A stretch of 64,000 nt of DNA from contig NZ_LGYH01000003.1 in the NCBI RefSeq assembly GCF_001308015.1, positions 174,857-238,856 on the forward strand. Direction: 5' to 3'. Shown in pieces: positions 1-8,664 of this stretch. Position 1 is the first letter of the stretch, and each line of letters starts with the position of its first letter. The translations under genes and the position numbers were made by a program. This stretch comes from Neisseria sp. 83E34 (GTDB lineage: Bacteria > Pseudomonadota > Gammaproteobacteria > Burkholderiales > Neisseriaceae). Below the pieces are notes generated by a model. That model saw nothing but the letters and a program-made list of their open reading frames with translations, was not told the DNA's origin and did no database searches.

Positions 1-257
1 CTTTGGCAGCGCAGTTGAACGAAACCGCGGGCGAACCGTGGCAACATTACAATGCCGGCAGCGACGGCGCAGGTTCCGACGCCTCCGCCGATGTATGGCG
101 CAAACCGCAGGAATTCCAAGCGGCAATCAAGCGTTTCAATACTGCCGCCGCTGCTTTGGATAAAGCTGCGAAAAGCGGCAACTATGATGCAGTTAAAACC
201 GCGTTTGATAAAGTCGGCCAAAGCTGCAAAGCCTGCCATCAAAGTTTCAAGCAGTAA
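1..257 (+). CDS. Cytochrome c' (class II c-type cytochrome), 3' part only
   Basis: The gene enters from the left edge, so its start and signal peptide are missing. The visible 84 residues end in a CKACH haem-attachment motif six residues before the C-terminus, and the helix before it is rich in Ala and Lys. A CXXCH at the extreme C-terminus of a helical protein is the hallmark of cytochrome c', a periplasmic haem protein that in Neisseria is linked to nitric oxide tolerance (family knowledge). A DUS-type palindrome follows the stop at once. The family call is firm; the precise paralogue is not. Confidence 0.8.
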   Translation, partial: LAAQLNETAGEPWQHYNAGSDGAGSDASADVWRKPQEFQAAIKRFNTAAAALDKAAKSGNYDAVKTAFDKVGQSCKACHQSFKQ

Positions 258-260
258 ATA

Positions 261-285
261 TTTTCAGACAGGCCTGTCTGAAAAA
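261..285. terminator. Overlapping inverted DUS pair after the cytochrome gene
   Basis: TTTTCAGACAGG and CCTGTCTGAAAA meet head to head and share the central GGCC, giving a loopless palindrome followed by an A-run on this strand. It lies directly between the cytochrome stop and the next gene. It may act as a terminator or only as an uptake site. Confidence 0.55.
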
Positions 286-314
286 ACCTATGTCAACCCA
301 TCAGGAGGAGCGCT

Positions 315-695
315 ATGAACTTTATCCACATCGTCGCCTTGCTTGCGCTGATTCAGTATTTTTTCTTCGGCTTTATGGTGGGCCGTGCCAGATCCAAATA
401 TGGTATCCACGCCCCCGCCGTTTCGGGCAACGAGCATTTCGAACGCGCCCTGCGTATCCAGCAAAACACGCTGGAGCAGCTGGTTGTGTTTCTGCCCGCG
501 CTGTTTATCGCCGCTGTTTATTGGTCTGAAGGCATCATCGCCTTGATTGGCGTGGTGTATCTGGTGGGTCGTTTTGTTTACTGGCGTGCTTACACGGCCG
601 ACCCGCAAACCCGTGCGATCGGTTTTCTGCTAACCGTGATCCCTTCCTTCGTTTTGATAACCGCCGCCTTGATTGGCGCCGTGTTTAAGGCTTGA
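315..695 (+). CDS. MAPEG-family membrane protein
   Basis: A 126-residue protein with about four membrane-spanning segments. The first is at residues 4-22, and the family signature follows at 39-54, with Glu43, Arg47, Asn51 and Glu54 in an NExxxRxxxxxNTLE-like pattern. MAPEG proteins (membrane-associated proteins in eicosanoid and glutathione metabolism) are glutathione-dependent transferases in eukaryotes; bacterial members mostly lack a known substrate. The ATG at 315 is preceded by a strong AGGAGG at 303-308, which fixes the start. An inverted DUS pair follows the stop. Confidence 0.85.
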   Translation: MNFIHIVALLALIQYFFFGFMVGRARSKYGIHAPAVSGNEHFERALRIQQNTLEQLVVFLPALFIAAVYWSEGIIALIGVVYLVGRFVYWRAYTADPQTRAIGFLLTVIPSFVLITAALIGAVFKA

Positions 696-708
696 TTGTG
701 ATTGTGAA

Positions 709-739
709 ATGCCTGTCTGAAAGGTTTTCAGACAGGCAT
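709..739 (+). terminator. Inverted DUS pair with T-run, after the MAPEG gene
   Basis: ATGCCTGTCTGAA is followed after a short GGT loop by its complement and then TTTTT, a typical neisserial DUS terminator. Confidence 0.8.
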
Positions 740-752
740 TTTTTATGACTAA

Positions 753-807
753 CCAACTTAAAAATAGTATGTTCGTCATACTTCGGTTTTAAGTTGATTG
801 ACTATAA
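753..807. repeat. Small inverted-repeat element with Correia-like ends
   Basis: CAACTTAAAA (754-763) and TTTTAAGTTG (787-796) flank AATAGTATGTTCGTCATACT. The same end, reading ATCAACTTAAAAAATAGTAC, occurs inverted at 17694-17735, and a degenerate copy is at 30066-30095. The outer TATAGTNNATYAA pattern resembles the terminal repeats of Correia elements. This is a pattern comparison from memory, not a database match. Confidence 0.5.
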
Positions 808-833
808 TATTCTCGTTGTTGAAGATTGCGCTT

Positions 834-1040
834 CATGGCCGCGCGGCCACTTACTTTCTTTGCTTCGCCAAAGAAAGTAAGCAAAGAAAGGCGACCGCGG
901 TTGCCGGTTTGCTGCGCAAACTGCCCTCACTGCGCGGAATTTTCGGGGCGGCCGCTAGTCGCTTCGCTCCGGGAGCGGCCTTGCTCCCCCGAAAATCCCG
1001 CTCCGTTCGGCGGCGCCGGCGGACAAAGCGGACGTAGTAA
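834..1040. repeat. GC-rich structured intergenic element
   Basis: A perfect 13-bp inverted repeat CTTACTTTCTTTG (850-862) / CAAAGAAAGTAAG (869-881) with a CTTCGC loop is followed by a second long stem, ATTTTCGGGG (939-948) / CCCCGAAAAT (987-996), with nested GGAGC/GCTCC pairs. Its translations (TYFLCFAKESKQRK) are the sort often misannotated as short proteins. I read the stretch as a dispersed non-coding repeat; together with the element just upstream and the terminator at 1089 it fills the 742-1145 gap, which holds no supported gene. Confidence 0.6.
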
Positions 1041-1088
1041 AGAAACCAAACAATTTAAGCGCATTCATTTTTGATTATTCCACTAAAA

Positions 1089-1119
1089 ATGCCTGTCTGA
1101 AAACTTTTCAGACAGGCAT
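1089..1119 (-). terminator. Inverted DUS pair, metE terminator
   Basis: Two ATGCCTGTCTGAA copies face each other around a short loop, 26 bp downstream of the metE stop. Confidence 0.75.
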
Positions 1120-1145
1120 TACTTCTCTATTTCACAGACTTGGCT

Positions 1146-3422
1146 TTATTTGGCAGCTAACTCGCTACGCAGTTTTTTGGTTACTTCCATCATCACTTCC
1201 AGCTGCTCGATGGTTTCTTTCCAGCCGCGGGTTTTCAGGCCGCAGTCGGGGTTGACCCACAAGCGTTCCACCGGCACCACATCCATGGCTTTGCGCAGCA
1301 AGTGTTCGATTTCTTTGGCTTGCGGAACGCGCGGGCTGTGGATGTCGTACACGCCCGGACCGATGTCGTTCGGGTATTTGAAGTCGCCGAACGCAGTCAG
1401 CAATTCCATGTCGGAGCGTGAAGTTTCAATGGTAATCACGTCGGCATCCATAGAAGCGATAGCGGGCAGGATGTCGTTAAACTCGGAGTAGCACATATGG
1501 GTGTGGATTTGGGTGCTGTCTTCCGCACCGGTTGAGGACAAGCGGAAGGCTTCGCAAGCCCAAGCGAGGTATTCGTCCCATTGTGCTTTTTTCAGCGGCA
1601 TGGCTTCGCGGATAGCAGGCTCGTCGATTTGGATCACTTTGATACCGGCTTTTTCCAAATCCAACACTTCGTCGTTCAGAGCCAATGCGATTTGTTTGGC
1701 CACTTCGCTCAACGGAATGTCGTCGCGCACAAACGACCATTTGAACATGGTTACCGGGCCGGTGAGCATGCCTTTCATCGGGCGTTTGGTCAGGGTTTGG
1801 GCGTATGAAGACCAGTAAACGGTCATCGGGTTCGGGCGGGAAACGTCGCCGAAGATGATGGGCGGTTTCACGCAGCGCGAGCCGTAGCTTTGTACCCAAC
1901 CGAATTGTGTGAAGCAGTAGCCGGCCAGTTGCTCGCCGAAGTATTCCACCATGTCGTTACGCTCGGCTTCGCCGTGTACCGGCACGTCCAGCTCCAATTT
2001 TTCCTGTACTTCCACGCAGTAGGCGATTTCTTTTTTCATCGCCGCATCGTAATCGGCTTCGCTCAATTCGCCTTTTTTGAAAGCGGCGCGGGCTTGGCGG
2101 ATTTCGGTGGTTTGCGGGAACGAACCGATGGTGGTGGTCGGCAACACAGGCAGGTTCATCCAAGCCTGTTGCGCTTTGATGCGCTCGGCAAACGGTGATT
2201 TGCGCTGATCCGCGCCTTTAGGCAGGTTGGCGACGCGCGCTTTTACGGCATCGTTGTGGATTTTCTTGTTGGTAGCGCGGTCGGCAGCAGCGGCATCGGA
2301 AGCGGCAATCGCGTCTTTCACGCTGTCTTTGCCGTGTGCCAAGGCTTGCTTCACTACGCCCAGCTCAACCAATTTTTGTGCGGCAAACGCCATCCAAGAT
2401 TTGATTTCGCTGTCCAGTTTTTCTTCCACGGCCAAATCTTGCGGGCTGTGCAGCAGCGAGCAAGAAGGTGCAATCCATAAGTTGTTGCCTAGTTTGGCTT
2501 TTACCGGCTCCAAAGTGTCAATCACTTTGCTTAAGTTGGCGCGCCATACGTTGCGGCCGTCGATCAGGCCGACAGACAATACTTTGTTTTCCGGCCATGC
2601 GTCGGCAAATATGGAGAGTTGCTCAGGCGCGCGCACGCAGTCGATGTGCACGCCGTGTACCGGCAAGGCTTTCAGCAGGTTCAGATGCTCGGCTACGGTA
2701 GCGAAGTAGGTGCCGATGATGATGCGCACGCCGGTGTTGGCAAATTCTTTGTATGAGGTTTCAACGGCTTTAATCCAGTTGGCGTCGGCATCGGCGGAGA
2801 GGATCGGCTCGTCGATTTGAATCCAATCCACACCTTCGGCAGCCAGTTCGCGCAACAATTGTGCGTAGGCGGGCAGCAGTTTCGGCAACAGGCTGATGCG
2901 TTTGAAATTATCGTCTTTGGCTTTACCCAACCACAACAGGGTAACGGGGCCGACCAAAGTAGGCTTGATATCGTAGCCTTGAGCTTTGGCTTCTTTGATT
3001 TGGGCGACCAGATTTTTCGCGTTAACCTTGAATTCGGTGTCGGCGTGCCATTCGGGTACGATGTAGTGGTAGTTGGTGTCAAACCATTTGGTCATTTCCA
3101 TCGCAAACTGGGTGGCATTGCCGCGCGCCAGTTGGAAATATTCAGGCAGGCTCAGATTGGCTGCGTCAAAACCGAAACGCTTCGGAATCGCGCCCAAAGT
3201 GCAGAGCAGGTCTAAAACGTGGTCGTAGAAAGAAAAATCGCCTACAGGCAGCAAATCGGCACCGGCGGCTTTTTGGGTCGCCCAGTTCAAACGGCGGATT
3301 TCGGCGGCAACTTCTTGCAGCTCGGCTTCGCTTTTCGCGCCTTTCCAAAAGGCTTCGACGGCAAATTTCAGCTCGCGCTTCGCGCCGATGCGCGGGTAGC
3401 CTGATAGATGAAATGTGTTCAT
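1146..3422 (-). CDS. metE: Cobalamin-independent methionine synthase
   Basis: MetE transfers the methyl group from 5-methyltetrahydropteroyl-triglutamate to homocysteine in the cytosol, the last step of methionine synthesis. The protein is 758 residues, as expected for the two-barrel family. The N-terminus reads [17 protein letters not shown], the C-terminal half carries the IQIDEPA segment, and the zinc ligands are visible in HTHMC and VNPDCG near the end. A TTG two codons further upstream is possible, but the ATG at 3422 sits six bases after AGGAG and is preferred. It is transcribed alone. Confidence is very high. Confidence 0.98.
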   Translation of the reverse strand: MNTFHLSGYPRIGAKRELKFAVEAFWKGAKSEAELQEVAAEIRRLNWATQKAAGADLLPVGDFSFYDHVLDLLCTLGAIPKRFGFDAANLSLPEYFQLARGNATQFAMEMTKWFDTNYHYIVPEWHADTEFKVNAKNLVAQIKEAKAQGYDIKPTLVGPVTLLWLGKAKDDNFKRISLLPKLLPAYAQLLRELAAEGVDWIQIDEPILSADADANWIKAVETSYKEFANTGVRIIIGTYFATVAEHLNLLKALPVHGVHIDCVRAPEQLSIFADAWPENKVLSVGLIDGRNVWRANLSKVIDTLEPVKAKLGNNLWIAPSCSLLHSPQDLAVEEKLDSEIKSWMAFAAQKLVELGVVKQALAHGKDSVKDAIAASDAAAADRATNKKIHNDAVKARVANLPKGADQRKSPFAERIKAQQAWMNLPVLPTTTIGSFPQTTEIRQARAAFKKGELSEADYDAAMKKEIAYCVEVQEKLELDVPVHGEAERNDMVEYFGEQLAGYCFTQFGWVQSYGSRCVKPPIIFGDVSRPNPMTVYWSSYAQTLTKRPMKGMLTGPVTMFKWSFVRDDIPLSEVAKQIALALNDEVLDLEKAGIKVIQIDEPAIREAMPLKKAQWDEYLAWACEAFRLSSTGAEDSTQIHTHMCYSEFNDILPAIASMDADVITIETSRSDMELLTAFGDFKYPNDIGPGVYDIHSPRVPQAKEIEHLLRKAMDVVPVERLWVNPDCGLKTRGWKETIEQLEVMMEVTKKLRSELAAK

Positions 3423-3591
3423 GTCCAACTCCTATATTGAATGAAATTCGGATGTTTGATGTGATGGTCGTATAGTGAACGGTTTTTGGAAAGGGTGCAA
3501 ACGATTATTTTGCATGGCAACATGAATGTTTTTAATGTTTGACCGCCGGAGAATGCGGATAGGGTGGAATGGGTGAAACCGGAGTATTGCA

Positions 3592-3623
3592 ATGCCTGTC
3601 TGAAAGCTTTTTCAGACAGGCAT
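3592..3623 (-). terminator. Inverted DUS pair, betT terminator
   Basis: Facing ATGCCTGTCTGAA copies lie 20 bp beyond the betT stop. The rest of the 3429-3642 gap presumably also carries the metE promoter, which I could not place. Confidence 0.75.
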
Positions 3624-3642
3624 TTGTTGAAATGCGTATTGA

Positions 3643-5655
3643 TCAACGCTCAAAGTGCAGAAACTGCATGTGCCGTTCGTATTGGTTCAGAATATCGATA
3701 ATAATCTGCTCTTTCGTATAGCCGACGATATCGTAATCCTGGCTGCCTTCGCTCAAAAATACTTCGGCGCGGTAGTATTTTTCCTGCTCGCTTTGCGGTG
3801 CGATATTGCCGGCCTGGCCAAGAGCGAACACAGGTTTGATGGCCTCAATCAGCCGCACTTCGTAGAGGAAATCCACTTCTTCGCCGTGCAGCACTTCCAG
3901 CTTGAGCACATGGTTTTCTTTATCTTCCGACAATTTGCTTTCGATGCCTTTTTCCTGCAATTCGTGCGCCACTTCGAGCAGGGCCGGTTGAAGTTCTTTC
4001 ATCATAAAGCGCAAAGCGGTTTTGGCATTGGGGAAATCCACCAAACGGCTCAGGCGGTTGCGCCAGTTGCGGCCGTCGTCGAGCACCATGGCTTTGTCGA
4101 TTTGGGTGGCTTTGCGTTTATTGCCTTCCTGGCGCAGGCAGATCCACATCGAAATCATGTACACCACCAAAATCAGTGAAAACGGCAAACCGGCCACCAC
4201 CGACACGGATTGCAGCGAGCTGAAGCCGCCGGCAAACAGCAAACCGAGCGTAACCAAACCTGTGGCCGCCGCCCAGAATAAACGCAACCAAATGGGCGCG
4301 TCGGCGCCGGAAGCCAGATTGCGCGAACTCAGATTGGCCAACACCAGCGCGCCCGAGTCGGCGGAAGTGACGAAGAAAATCAAACCGATAATCACCGCCA
4401 AAAATGACCACAGCGAGGAGAGCGGATAATGTTCAAACAGTGCAAACATGCCCATTGCCGGATTTTCCAAGGCGGTTTTGCCCAGTTCGACCGCGCCGTT
4501 GTTCACCAGCTCGATTGCGCTGTTGCCGAAAATCGAGAACCACGCAAAGATAAAACCGAGCGGGATAAACATCACACCGAACACAAATTCGCGCAAGGTG
4601 CGGCCGCGCGAGATGCGGGCGATAAACAGGCCGACAAACGGCGCCCACGCCACCCACCAAGCCCAGAAGAAAATCGTCCAAGCCGATTTCCACTCCGCAC
4701 CTTTATCGCCGGTGTAGGCATACACTTGGAACGTTTTGCCGAGCAGGGTTTGGAAATAATCGCCGATGTTTTCAGTGAGCGCGTTCAGCAGAAATACCGA
4801 CGAACCCATCACCAACAAAGCAATCAGCAAAAAGGTCGCGCCCAGCATATTGATTTCAGACAGGCGTCGCACGCCGCGTTCCACACCCGACATGGCCGAC
4901 AAACCGGCGACCACCACCACCGAAATGATGATTACCGCCTGCACAAACTGGCTGCTTGCGATGCCGAACACATGGCTCAAGCCCGCATTGGCCTGCAACA
5001 CGCCGATACCCAAACTGGTGGCGATACCCAACAGCGTACACACCACGCCGAACGTATCCACCGTGTTGCCCAGCCAGCCGTCGGTGCGTTTTTGGCCGAA
5101 CACCGGCACCAGCGCGCTGCGCAACGCCAGCGGCATGTTTTTACGGTAGGCAAAATAAGCCAACGCCATGCCGATTAAGGCGTAAATGCCCCAGCCGTGC
5201 AAACCCCAGTGCAGAAACGTTTGCGCCAGAGCCGCGCGTGCCGCTTCGGGCGTGCCGCCTTCGCCGACGTTGGGCGTGAGATAGTGCGTTAGCGGTTCGG
5301 ACGCACCGAAAAACAGCAAATCAATGCCGATGCCGGCGGAAAACAGCATCGCCGCCCACGCCAGAAAAGGAAAATCGGGTTTGTCCTGATCTTTGCCGAG
5401 CTTGATATCACCGTAGCGCGACATGCCGACAAACAGCGAAAAAATCGAATACGCCGCCACCACCAGCATGTAATACCAGCCGAAATGGTCGGATACCCAG
5501 CGCAGCGAGTTACCTAAAATATTTTCACTGAAAGCGGGGAATGCTGTGGTCAGCACAATCAGCAAAATACTGATGATAGAAGCCTCAGCAAACACGGTTT
5601 TATTCAGCAGAAAATTTGTGTTTTTATCTGCAGCAGAAGAGGGCGGGCTGTTCAT
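3643..5655 (-). CDS. betT: Choline transporter, BCCT family (BetT-like)
   Basis: A 670-residue inner-membrane protein with about twelve helices. The BCCT signatures are clear: AMLFSAGIGIDLLFFGASEP near residues 97-116 and the tryptophan-rich FFWAWWVAWAPF segment followed by ARISRGRT. A long cytoplasmic C-terminal domain of roughly 150 residues, as in E. coli BetT (677 residues), suggests a proton-coupled choline importer rather than a sodium-coupled betaine carrier. It is the last gene of a same-strand group betA, unknown secreted protein, betT, with 33 bp to its neighbour. An AAGGAA ribosome-binding site precedes the ATG. Substrate assignment rests on family and on betA being next door. Confidence 0.9.
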   Translation of the reverse strand: MNSPPSSAADKNTNFLLNKTVFAEASIISILLIVLTTAFPAFSENILGNSLRWVSDHFGWYYMLVVAAYSIFSLFVGMSRYGDIKLGKDQDKPDFPFLAWAAMLFSAGIGIDLLFFGASEPLTHYLTPNVGEGGTPEAARAALAQTFLHWGLHGWGIYALIGMALAYFAYRKNMPLALRSALVPVFGQKRTDGWLGNTVDTFGVVCTLLGIATSLGIGVLQANAGLSHVFGIASSQFVQAVIIISVVVVAGLSAMSGVERGVRRLSEINMLGATFLLIALLVMGSSVFLLNALTENIGDYFQTLLGKTFQVYAYTGDKGAEWKSAWTIFFWAWWVAWAPFVGLFIARISRGRTLREFVFGVMFIPLGFIFAWFSIFGNSAIELVNNGAVELGKTALENPAMGMFALFEHYPLSSLWSFLAVIIGLIFFVTSADSGALVLANLSSRNLASGADAPIWLRLFWAAATGLVTLGLLFAGGFSSLQSVSVVAGLPFSLILVVYMISMWICLRQEGNKRKATQIDKAMVLDDGRNWRNRLSRLVDFPNAKTALRFMMKELQPALLEVAHELQEKGIESKLSEDKENHVLKLEVLHGEEVDFLYEVRLIEAIKPVFALGQAGNIAPQSEQEKYYRAEVFLSEGSQDYDIVGYTKEQIIIDILNQYERHMQFLHFER

Positions 5656-5688
5656 GTTTTCATTCCTTTTGATGTACGTGGCGGTTAA

Positions 5689-6207
5689 TTAAAGGCGCGT
5701 ACAAATGCTTTTTGCCATTTCTTCTGCACCTGTTTCTGCACTGTCCAATTGAGTTTGCACAATCCGTTTGGGCGTGATTTCATCAATACGGAGAAAATAT
5801 TGTTCATTGGGTTTGCGTTTACTCAAAATGCTAAATATTGATGCTTCATAATCGCGGATTGATTCATTTTGTTGAATCAATTGCTTGGTTTGCTTGCCAT
5901 GAATACGCTGGAGTTTGTCGTCTTTTAAAGTTAAAGTCAGCAGATTATCGTTAAGCTGCCACTTGCCGTGTGATTTCGTGCTGTAAAGAAGCTCATGATT
6001 AGCAAATTTAAATTCAAAATGCCCTTGGGTACGGGCACTGCCGTTTGCGCTGTACACACTGACATAACGGGTAACAGCGTCAATTTCAGGATATTCAGTA
6101 ACACACGACCATTTTCCCAGCAGTTGTCTCGGCGTGGGGCTAGCTGCTTGTGCCGAGACAGGCAAAAACGTTGCTAAAGCAAGGCTTAAAAACAGATTGG
6201 TTTTCAT
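5689..6207 (-). CDS. Unknown secreted protein between betA and betT
   Basis: I do not recognise a named family. The 172-residue product begins with a clear Sec signal peptide (MKTNLFLSLALATFLPVSAQAA, cleavage after the AQA box expected). The mature part starts with a LLGKWSC segment and continues with alternating short strands (GKWQLNDNLLTLTL), which suggests a small beta-barrel or lipocalin-like fold. Two cysteines, one near each end of the mature chain, could form a disulphide. It lies 26 bp after betA and 33 bp before betT on the same strand, so co-transcription is likely, but its role in choline use is unknown. Confidence 0.7.
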   Translation of the reverse strand: MKTNLFLSLALATFLPVSAQAASPTPRQLLGKWSCVTEYPEIDAVTRYVSVYSANGSARTQGHFEFKFANHELLYSTKSHGKWQLNDNLLTLTLKDDKLQRIHGKQTKQLIQQNESIRDYEASIFSILSKRKPNEQYFLRIDEITPKRIVQTQLDSAETGAEEMAKSICTRL

Positions 6208-6233
6208 TGCTTCTTTCCTTGGTAAGTTGTTAA

Positions 6234-7919
6234 TTAAGAACGCTTCGGCTCACCGCGAACAGGCGCGCCGTGGGCCACATAATAATCCGCCGTCGATTTC
6301 GGTAATGGCTGGTGGCCGCGGATTTTATCGGCGATTTTCTCTGCCAACATAATGGTGGTGGCGTTCAGATTGCCCGTGATGATATTGGGCATAATCGACG
6401 CATCCACCACGCGCAGGCCGTCGATGCCGTGTACGCGGCCTTCGCCGTCCACCACCGCATCGTTGCCCTCGCCCATCGCGCAGGTGCATGAAGGATGGTA
6501 AGCCGTTTCGGCGTGTTGGCGCACATATTCGTCGAGCTGCTCGTCGGTTTGGATATTTTCAGACGGCGTGATCACCGCGCCGCGGTAGCGGTCGAGTGCC
6601 GGCTGGTTCATGATTTCGCGCGTGATGCGGATAGCGGCGCGGAACTCTTCCCAATCCTGCTCGTGGCTCATGTAGTTGAACAAAATGCTCGGATGATCCG
6701 CCGGATTGCGCGATTTCAGCTTGATACGACCGCGGCTGGGCGAACGCATGGAGCCGACATGCGCCTGAAAGCTGTGCGACTTGCTGGCGTTGCGGCCGTC
6801 GTAGCGCACGGCAATCGGCAAGAAATGATATTGGATATTCGGCCATTCAAACTTTTCATGCGAGCGGATAAAGCCGCCGCCTTCAAAATGATTGGTCGCG
6901 CCCAAGCCCGTGCCCATCAACAGCCATTCCGCGCCGATGGCAGGCTTGTTCCACCAATTCGTCGCCGGCGCAATCGACACCGGCTCTTTACACTCATACT
7001 GCATATAAAGCTCGAGATGGTCTTGCAGATTGTTGCCCACGCCCGGCAAATCCAACACCTCGCTCACACCCGCCTCGCGCAACCATTCGCCCGGGCCGAC
7101 GCCGCTGCGTTGCAGAATCTGTGGCGACGCAATCGCACCCGCACACAGCAGCACTTCGCGGCGCACTTCAATGCTATGCGTTTGGTTTTGATGGGTAAAA
7201 CGCACACCGCGCGCGCGTTTGCCGTCAAACAAAATGGTGTCGGTGAGCGCGCCGGTCAGAATCGTGAGCCGCTCGCGGTGTTTCGCCATATCCAAATAAC
7301 CGCGCGCGGTGGAAGAACGACGGCCGTGCGGCGTCACAAACCTGTCCATCGGGCCGAAGCCTTCCTGCTGATAGCCATTCAAATCGTCGGTGCGCGGATA
7401 GCCCGCATCTACGCCTGCCTGAATCATGGCTTCAAACAGCGGGTTTACATTCGGCTTGGCGGTGGTTACATGAATCGGGCCGCTGCCGCCGTGGTAATCG
7501 TTTTCGCCCGCATCGCGGTGTTCGGCCTTTTTGAAATAGGGCAGGCAGTCGAGATAAGTCCAATCTTCCAAGCCGGGGATTTTCGCCCAATGATCGAAAT
7601 CCAGCGCATTGCCGCGGATATAGCACATGCCGTTAATCAGCGAAGAACCGCCCAAACCCTTACCGCGCCCGCAATCCATACGGCGGTTGTTCATAAACGG
7701 CTCGGGGTCGGTTTTGTAACCCCAGTTATACGTCAAGCCTTGCAGCGGCATCGCCAGTGCCGCCGGCATCTGCGTGCGGAAATCCAAACGGTAGTCGGGC
7801 AGGCCGGCTTCCAGCAGCAGCACCGACACATTTTCGTCTTCCGTCAGCCGCGCCGCCAGCACATTGCCCGCACTGCCCGCGCCGATGATGATGTAGTCGT
7901 AAGTGGATTTTAGGGTCAT
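6234..7919 (-). CDS. betA: Choline dehydrogenase, GMC oxidoreductase
   Basis: The 561-residue flavoprotein oxidises choline to betaine aldehyde at the membrane. The FAD dinucleotide motif GAGSAG is at residues 13-18 of the chosen start. GMC signatures are present, and the C-terminal active-site stretch [10 protein letters not shown] with the later NIITGNLNA supplies the catalytic His and Asn. An upstream start at 7973 would translate through a reversed DUS (residues NACLKT), so the ATG at 7919, preceded by AAGGA, is preferred. No betaine aldehyde dehydrogenase (betB) or BetI regulator is nearby, so the oxidation seems to stop at the aldehyde locally or be completed elsewhere. Confidence 0.92.
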   Translation of the reverse strand: MTLKSTYDYIIIGAGSAGNVLAARLTEDENVSVLLLEAGLPDYRLDFRTQMPAALAMPLQGLTYNWGYKTDPEPFMNNRRMDCGRGKGLGGSSLINGMCYIRGNALDFDHWAKIPGLEDWTYLDCLPYFKKAEHRDAGENDYHGGSGPIHVTTAKPNVNPLFEAMIQAGVDAGYPRTDDLNGYQQEGFGPMDRFVTPHGRRSSTARGYLDMAKHRERLTILTGALTDTILFDGKRARGVRFTHQNQTHSIEVRREVLLCAGAIASPQILQRSGVGPGEWLREAGVSEVLDLPGVGNNLQDHLELYMQYECKEPVSIAPATNWWNKPAIGAEWLLMGTGLGATNHFEGGGFIRSHEKFEWPNIQYHFLPIAVRYDGRNASKSHSFQAHVGSMRSPSRGRIKLKSRNPADHPSILFNYMSHEQDWEEFRAAIRITREIMNQPALDRYRGAVITPSENIQTDEQLDEYVRQHAETAYHPSCTCAMGEGNDAVVDGEGRVHGIDGLRVVDASIMPNIITGNLNATTIMLAEKIADKIRGHQPLPKSTADYYVAHGAPVRGEPKRS

Positions 7920-7940
7920 GGGTTTCCTTTTGTGTGTGGT

Positions 7941-7989
7941 TTTCAGACAGGCATTGCTTGGTGTTAAAGACAAATGCCTGTCTGAAAAG
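7941..7989 (-). terminator. Widely spaced inverted DUS pair
   Basis: TTTTCAGACAGGCAT and ATGCCTGTCTGAAAA are separated by about 19 bases. The pair lies between the phosphatase-like gene and betA, and overlaps the betA leader. Confidence 0.5.
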
Positions 7990-8024
7990 ATGGGTACGGT
8001 TGATGATATTTAAACCCAATAGGC

Positions 8025-8345
8025 TTAAGGCAGGTGTGGCGCAACATTTTGCTCAAGAATGTTGACAAGCGCTTCATCCATATATTGGTAATCGTCAGGA
8101 ATATCCAGCACCAATATGGTTTTGTGCTGTAAAGCGCGGGGAAACATGGCTTGCAGGCGGTTTTTATGTTTGTGTTCCATCACCATGATTTGGTTTGCCC
8201 ACAAAATATCTTTGATGGAAACGGTGCGTTTGGCATTGGGGCTGGTGCCGGCCGAGCGAACCGAAATGCTTTGTCGGTTGCGGAACATATGTTCTGCGGT
8301 GGGGCTGCGCCATTGGTTGCGGCTGCAAACAAACAATATATTCAT
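8025..8345 (-). CDS. Small low-molecular-weight tyrosine-phosphatase-like protein
   Basis: The 106-residue protein opens with MNILFVCSRNQWRSPTAEHMF, which contains the C-x5-R phosphate-binding loop of low-molecular-weight protein tyrosine phosphatases directly after a first beta strand. An acidic DIPDD segment near the C-terminal end could supply the general acid. It is shorter than classical members (about 150) and matches the compact predicted-phosphatase subgroup. A longer start at 8414 would run through a hairpin, so the ATG at 8345 is chosen. Target unknown. Confidence 0.8.
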   Translation of the reverse strand: MNILFVCSRNQWRSPTAEHMFRNRQSISVRSAGTSPNAKRTVSIKDILWANQIMVMEHKHKNRLQAMFPRALQHKTILVLDIPDDYQYMDEALVNILEQNVAPHLP

Positions 8346-8367
8346 ATTCAAGCTTTCTGCATAAAAC

Positions 8368-8393
8368 TTCGGGCAGCCTTGAGGCTGCCCGAA
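8368..8393 (-). terminator. Perfect GC-rich hairpin between two small genes
   Basis: TTCGGGCAGCC and GGCTGCCCGAA pair perfectly around TTGA. It sits 2 bp after the stop of the small ORF at 8395 and just before the phosphatase-like gene. It is not a standard DUS of this genome; AGGCTGCCCGAA is one base from the sim dialect AGGCTGCCTGAA. Confidence 0.6.
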
Positions 8394-8394
8394 A

Positions 8395-8619
8395 TCAATC
8401 AAACCATTCTGCATCGAATGTTTCGCGGTTGAAAGGATAAATCAAACGCAACTGCTTGGCGCGGCGCATTTTTTCATCGCGGAAATACATCATACTCCAG
8501 TTTTTTTCCAAGCAGCGCAGCTCAGTGTTGCGCTTGCGGAACGGTTCGGCTTTTTTATGTGAAGGCTTTTTATTTTGCCAGCGCCTCCAAGCCCGGCTTC
8601 GTGTGCGGAAAGGTTCCAA
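8395..8619 (-). CDS. Small basic hypothetical protein, start uncertain
   Basis: I do not recognise this product. The open frame gives up to 74 residues, very rich in Arg and Lys, ending MRRAKQLRLIYPFNRETFDAEWFD. The only long start is a TTG at 8619; internal ATGs would leave about 32 residues. A perfect hairpin lies just after the stop, which supports a real transcript end. It could be a short gene or the tail of a decayed one. Confidence 0.35.
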   Translation of the reverse strand: MEPFRTRSRAWRRWQNKKPSHKKAEPFRKRNTELRCLEKNWSMMYFRDEKMRRAKQLRLIYPFNRETFDAEWFD

Positions 8620-8624
8620 AGCAA

Positions 8625-8657
8625 ATGCCTGTCTGAAAACCTTTTTCAGACAGGCAT
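8625..8657 (-). terminator. Inverted DUS pair, antiporter terminator
   Basis: Facing DUS copies end 8 bp past the antiporter stop. Confidence 0.75.
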
Positions 8658-8664
8658 GGTTATG

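Noticed and set aside
798..1074. Two short ORFs in the metE-MAPEG gap
   Set aside because: They are translations of hairpin sequence (TYFLCFAKESKQRK-type), with no ribosome-binding site.
3438..3450. MetR-like TGAA-N5-TTCG upstream of metE
   Set aside because: One base short of the consensus and placed at the ribosome-binding region; too weak to call.
6495..7913. 472-codon open frame opposite betA
   Set aside because: It is the mirror of a well-supported gene with strong codon bias; its residues (His, Arg, Gln and Ala-rich) lack any domain.
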